Positions 14,678-17,414 of a DNA stretch of 17,414 bases are shown here, in pieces. The translations under genes and the position numbers were made by a program. How positions within the stretch are numbered: position 1 is the first letter of the stretch; each line of letters opens with the position of its first letter. The stretch comes from Verrucomicrobia bacterium 12-59-8 (GTDB lineage: Bacteria > Verrucomicrobiota > Verrucomicrobiae > Verrucomicrobiales > Verrucomicrobiaceae), in NCBI GenBank assembly GCA_002279765.1, contig NCCR01000184.1, forward strand, positions 1 through 17,414. Direction: 5' to 3'. The notes under the pieces were generated by a model. It was given only the letters and a program-made list of their open reading frames with translations. It was not told the DNA's origin and made no database searches.

Positions 14678-17305
14678 ATGAATACACCAGCTTCCCCCCA
14701 TGTGCTTGCCTGCTTTGTTTGGTTTCTGGCGGTATTGCTCTCCGCGCCACCTCCCGTCCAAGCTGCACCTACGATAGGCACCACCACCTTTCCAGCCAGT
14801 GGTGGGTTCACCACCGTGGGAAACGTATCTTCTCCACGCTCGGTCAATTATCTGGGTTTTACCTTCAACGCTGTTTCCACCGGGAACGTCAGCATATCAC
14901 AGGCTGCCAGCGCGGTAAATCTTCTGGTGTCAGTAGGAAGTCCCACGTATCTGGGCTTTGCCTCGAATGACGGCAGCAAATTCAAGCTCAATACTTTTAT
15001 CTTCCGCGCCACCAACGCGACATATACGACCACGCTGACCTTGACGGGGTACAGCGGCGGAAGCGCCGTCTCCGGGGCCACGAGCACGCTGACCGTCACG
15101 GTCAGTGGCGTGGGCAACGAGCGCACCTGGGATGTGTCTGCAATCACTGGGTTTCAAAACATTGACGAAGTGCGCATTACCGGGCCGACTTCCGGGACCG
15201 GGGGGGTCGCCTTGACCAGCATCACGGTTGCTGCTGCCGTTACGCCTGCCGTCGCCCCCACCGTCACCACACCCACCTCTGCCAGCATCGCCACCACCAC
15301 GGCCACCCTGGGTGGCAATGTGACCAACGACGGCGGCGCGGCGGTGTCGGAGCGCGGCGTGGTTTACTCGCTCACCACGGCCAACAACAATCCCCTCCTC
15401 AACGGCAGCGGCGTCATCAAAGCCACCACCCCTGGCACCACCGGCGTTTTCACCGTCCCTGTCGGCAGCCTCACGGCTGGCAGCGACTACTCCTTCAAGG
15501 CTTTTGCCACGAACAGCATGGGCACGACCTACACATCGGTGGCCACTTTCAGCACGCTGGCACCCACCGTCACCGTCCCCGGCGGCACCACGACGCTGAC
15601 GACGACGACTTCCGGCACCGCAGGCAGCTCGGTGAACTTCAGCATCACGGGCGCAAACCTGACAGGCGCACCCGGCAACCTAACGGTGACGGCACCGGCC
15701 AACGTGGAGGTGTCAGCGGACAACTCCGCCTGGGGCAGCACGGCAAGCATCCCGTACACCTCCGCCACCCTGGCCTCGACGCCGGTTTATGTGCGCCTCG
15801 CGGGCACGGGCACGGTGGGCACCATCTCCGGGAATGTGTCCATCTCTGGTGGTGGTTTGGGCGCGGCAGTGACGCAGGCGGTTTCGGGAAGCCTGAACAA
15901 CGCCGCACCGACGCTCACCAGCATCAGCCCCACTTCGGTCGCGGCCGGGGCAGGGAATACCCTGCTGACGGTGACTGGCACGAATTTCATCAATGGCTCG
16001 GTGATCAATTTCAACGGCTCAGCGCTGCCCACCACCTTCGTCAGCGCCACCTCGCTCACCGCCACGATTCCCTCCGCCAGCCTGGCCACGCCAGGCACGC
16101 CTCCGGTCACTGTCACCACCGCCGCACCAGGCGGTGGCACGACGTCTTCACTGACGTTCACCATCCTCGCCCCGCCCACGGTCACCTTGATCCACACCCC
16201 GGTGAATGCGAATGCCACTTCGGTTGTCGTCACAGGCACCAATTTCGATACCACTCCCGGGAACAACACCGTCACGTTCGTCCCCGGCACCACCACCGGC
16301 ACCGTCACCAGCGCAACCTCCACCAGCCTCACGGTTTCGGTCAGCAACTTGAAGGGCGGCTTTCTGGCTGCCACCGTGATCAATGGGAACGGCAGTAGCG
16401 GCCTTCATACGGTGATCGCCGACGTGAAACCCGTCATCACCAGCAGCACCTCCAATCTCGGCATCACCGCCACCAGCCTCACCATCAATGGCTTTGGCTT
16501 TGACACGACGGCTGCCAACAACACCGTGGCCTTATCGCCTTCCGGCACGGGCAGCGTAACGAGCGCCACGGCGACGACATTGACCGTGACGGGTGTCACC
16601 GGACTGACCAGTGGTGCCCTGAATGCCGTCGTGACTACCAACAGCCAGGCCAGCACCAGCACCCAGGTGGCAACGGTCGCCGTTGCAGCGCCGACGATCA
16701 CCAACATCAGCTCCACCACGGCAGATGGTTCCTACAATGCCACGACCGTGATCCCCATCACCGTGACCTTCAGCGCGGCGGTCACGGTCACCGGCACGCC
16801 GACGCTGGCGCTCAACAGCGGCGGCAGCGCTTCGTATGCCTCCGGCAGTGGCAGCAGCGCGCTGACGTTCAATTACACGGTGGGAGCCACGCAGAACTCT
16901 GCCGATCTGGACTACAGCAGCACCAGCGCACTGGCGCTGGCCAGCGGCACCATCAATGCCACCACTGGCGGCACCGCAGCGACGCTGACACTGCCAAGCC
17001 CGGGGGCCGCAGGCTCGCTGGGGGCGAACAAGGCCATCGTCATCGACACCACCGCGCCGACGATCGTATCCATCAACCGTCAGACGCCATCCGGCCAGAC
17101 CACGGCGGCCAACAGCGTCACCTTCCGTGTGACCTACTCCGAGGCAGTGACGGTCTCCGGTGCTAGCAATTTCTCCGTGGTTGCCGTGAACGGCAGCACC
17201 ATCGTGGGTACGGTGACGGGAGTGACCGGCTCAGGCACCACCCGAGACGTCACCGTCAGCATCACCAGTGGCACTGGAGAATTTCGCTTGCGCGCGGTCA
17301 ACTGA
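14678..17305 (+). CDS. Large exported Ig-like/TIG-repeat protein, apparently C-terminally truncated
   Basis: 875 residues from ATG 14678; the frame is open to 14621, but that stretch is the terminator. Residues 1-29 are a signal peptide (ending SAPPPVQA). An N-terminal beta domain (about 30-190) is followed by an FN3-like module (about 193-293, with ERGVVYSL and [19 protein letters not shown]), a beta module (295-408), an IPT/TIG domain (410-495, [10 protein letters not shown]...[18 protein letters not shown]), two degenerate TIG-like modules (500-582, 583-671), a bacterial Ig-like module (671-790) and a last module ([15 protein letters not shown]..., 790-875). The composition is extremely rich in Thr, Ser and Gly. 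It probably sits at the cell surface as an adhesin or matrix protein. It ends inside the last module with no sorting signal, anchor or PEP-CTERM, which suggests truncation. Confidence 0.85.
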   Translation: MNTPASPHVLACFVWFLAVLLSAPPPVQAAPTIGTTTFPASGGFTTVGNVSSPRSVNYLGFTFNAVSTGNVSISQAASAVNLLVSVGSPTYLGFASNDGSKFKLNTFIFRATNATYTTTLTLTGYSGGSAVSGATSTLTVTVSGVGNERTWDVSAITGFQNIDEVRITGPTSGTGGVALTSITVAAAVTPAVAPTVTTPTSASIATTTATLGGNVTNDGGAAVSERGVVYSLTTANNNPLLNGSGVIKATTPGTTGVFTVPVGSLTAGSDYSFKAFATNSMGTTYTSVATFSTLAPTVTVPGGTTTLTTTTSGTAGSSVNFSITGANLTGAPGNLTVTAPANVEVSADNSAWGSTASIPYTSATLASTPVYVRLAGTGTVGTISGNVSISGGGLGAAVTQAVSGSLNNAAPTLTSISPTSVAAGAGNTLLTVTGTNFINGSVINFNGSALPTTFVSATSLTATIPSASLATPGTPPVTVTTAAPGGGTTSSLTFTILAPPTVTLIHTPVNANATSVVVTGTNFDTTPGNNTVTFVPGTTTGTVTSATSTSLTVSVSNLKGGFLAATVINGNGSSGLHTVIADVKPVITSSTSNLGITATSLTINGFGFDTTAANNTVALSPSGTGSVTSATATTLTVTGVTGLTSGALNAVVTTNSQASTSTQVATVAVAAPTITNISSTTADGSYNATTVIPITVTFSAAVTVTGTPTLALNSGGSASYASGSGSSALTFNYTVGATQNSADLDYSSTSALALASGTINATTGGTAATLTLPSPGAAGSLGANKAIVIDTTAPTIVSINRQTPSGQTTAANSVTFRVTYSEAVTVSGASNFSVVAVNGSTIVGTVTGVTGSGTTRDVTVSITSGTGEFRLRAVN

Positions 17306-17414
17306 AAAGACTACATCATATAGATGGAAGTGTTGCCAAAAAAAGATTGAACAATAGCAGTAAACGACGAAATAAAAAATTTTACTATATGGGTATCGTT
17401 AACAGGACATGGAA
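17306..17414. other. AT-rich flank at window end
   Basis: Sequence composition changes sharply at about 17303 from G+C-rich coding repeats to AT-rich DNA with A7 and A6 runs. No gene, hairpin terminator or recognisable element can be called in these 109 bases. Confidence 0.5.

Overview
The window reads as chromosomal DNA of a Gram-negative member of the PVC superphylum, most likely Verrucomicrobiota (a Prosthecobacter/Verrucomicrobium-like genome). This is inferred from gene content and style: a secreted 3-keto-disaccharide-hydrolase-like (DUF1080-type) protein, a NupG-like permease, an arylsulfatase, very large Thr/Ser-rich Ig-like surface proteins, high third-position G+C, and few clear Shine-Dalgarno sites. 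No rRNA or other taxonomic marker is present, so the assignment is a judgement.

Layout. 1-1836 (minus): 5' part of a secreted DUF1080-like protein and, upstream of it, a NupG-type MFS permease. 1947-2411 (plus): a peptide deformylase with all three catalytic motifs but lacking the family's N-terminal segment. 2412-2739: no convincing gene. 2740-4715 (minus): a probable three-gene unit of a secreted protein of unknown function, a small Pro-rich protein of unknown function, and a TrpG/PabA glutamine amidotransferase. 4825-5538 (plus): a divergently transcribed class I methyltransferase with a signal peptide. 5539-6580: an accessory patch holding a 278-bp element with 21-bp terminal inverted repeats (MITE-like) inserted into a short ORF, remnants of a following ORF, and an unrecognised minus-strand gene. 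6581-8215 (minus): a secreted type I sulfatase. 8311-8610 (plus): a small unrecognised His-rich protein.

8657-13681 (plus) is the best understood block: a TetR-family regulator followed by MacB/DevC-type permease, ABC ATPase, HlyD-type adaptor and NodT-type outer-membrane factor. Together these form a complete tripartite ABC exporter. A 17-bp palindrome just upstream of tetR and a degenerate copy just upstream of the permease gene suggest autoregulation and direct control of the exporter.

14028-17305 (plus) holds a phage-tail-collar/microcystin-dependent-type protein broken by a single-base frameshift, a strong rho-independent terminator, and a long exported Ig/TIG-repeat protein that stops abruptly inside its last repeat, next to AT-rich DNA.

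The most interesting result is the patch at 5620-6410: removing the element together with one copy of the flanking repeat rebuilds a continuous small coding sequence that overlaps a second start by ATGA. No wholly new system can be claimed. The recurring theme is gene erosion (deformylase 5' end, tail-collar frameshift, element insertion, truncated Ig-repeat protein) around an intact regulated exporter.
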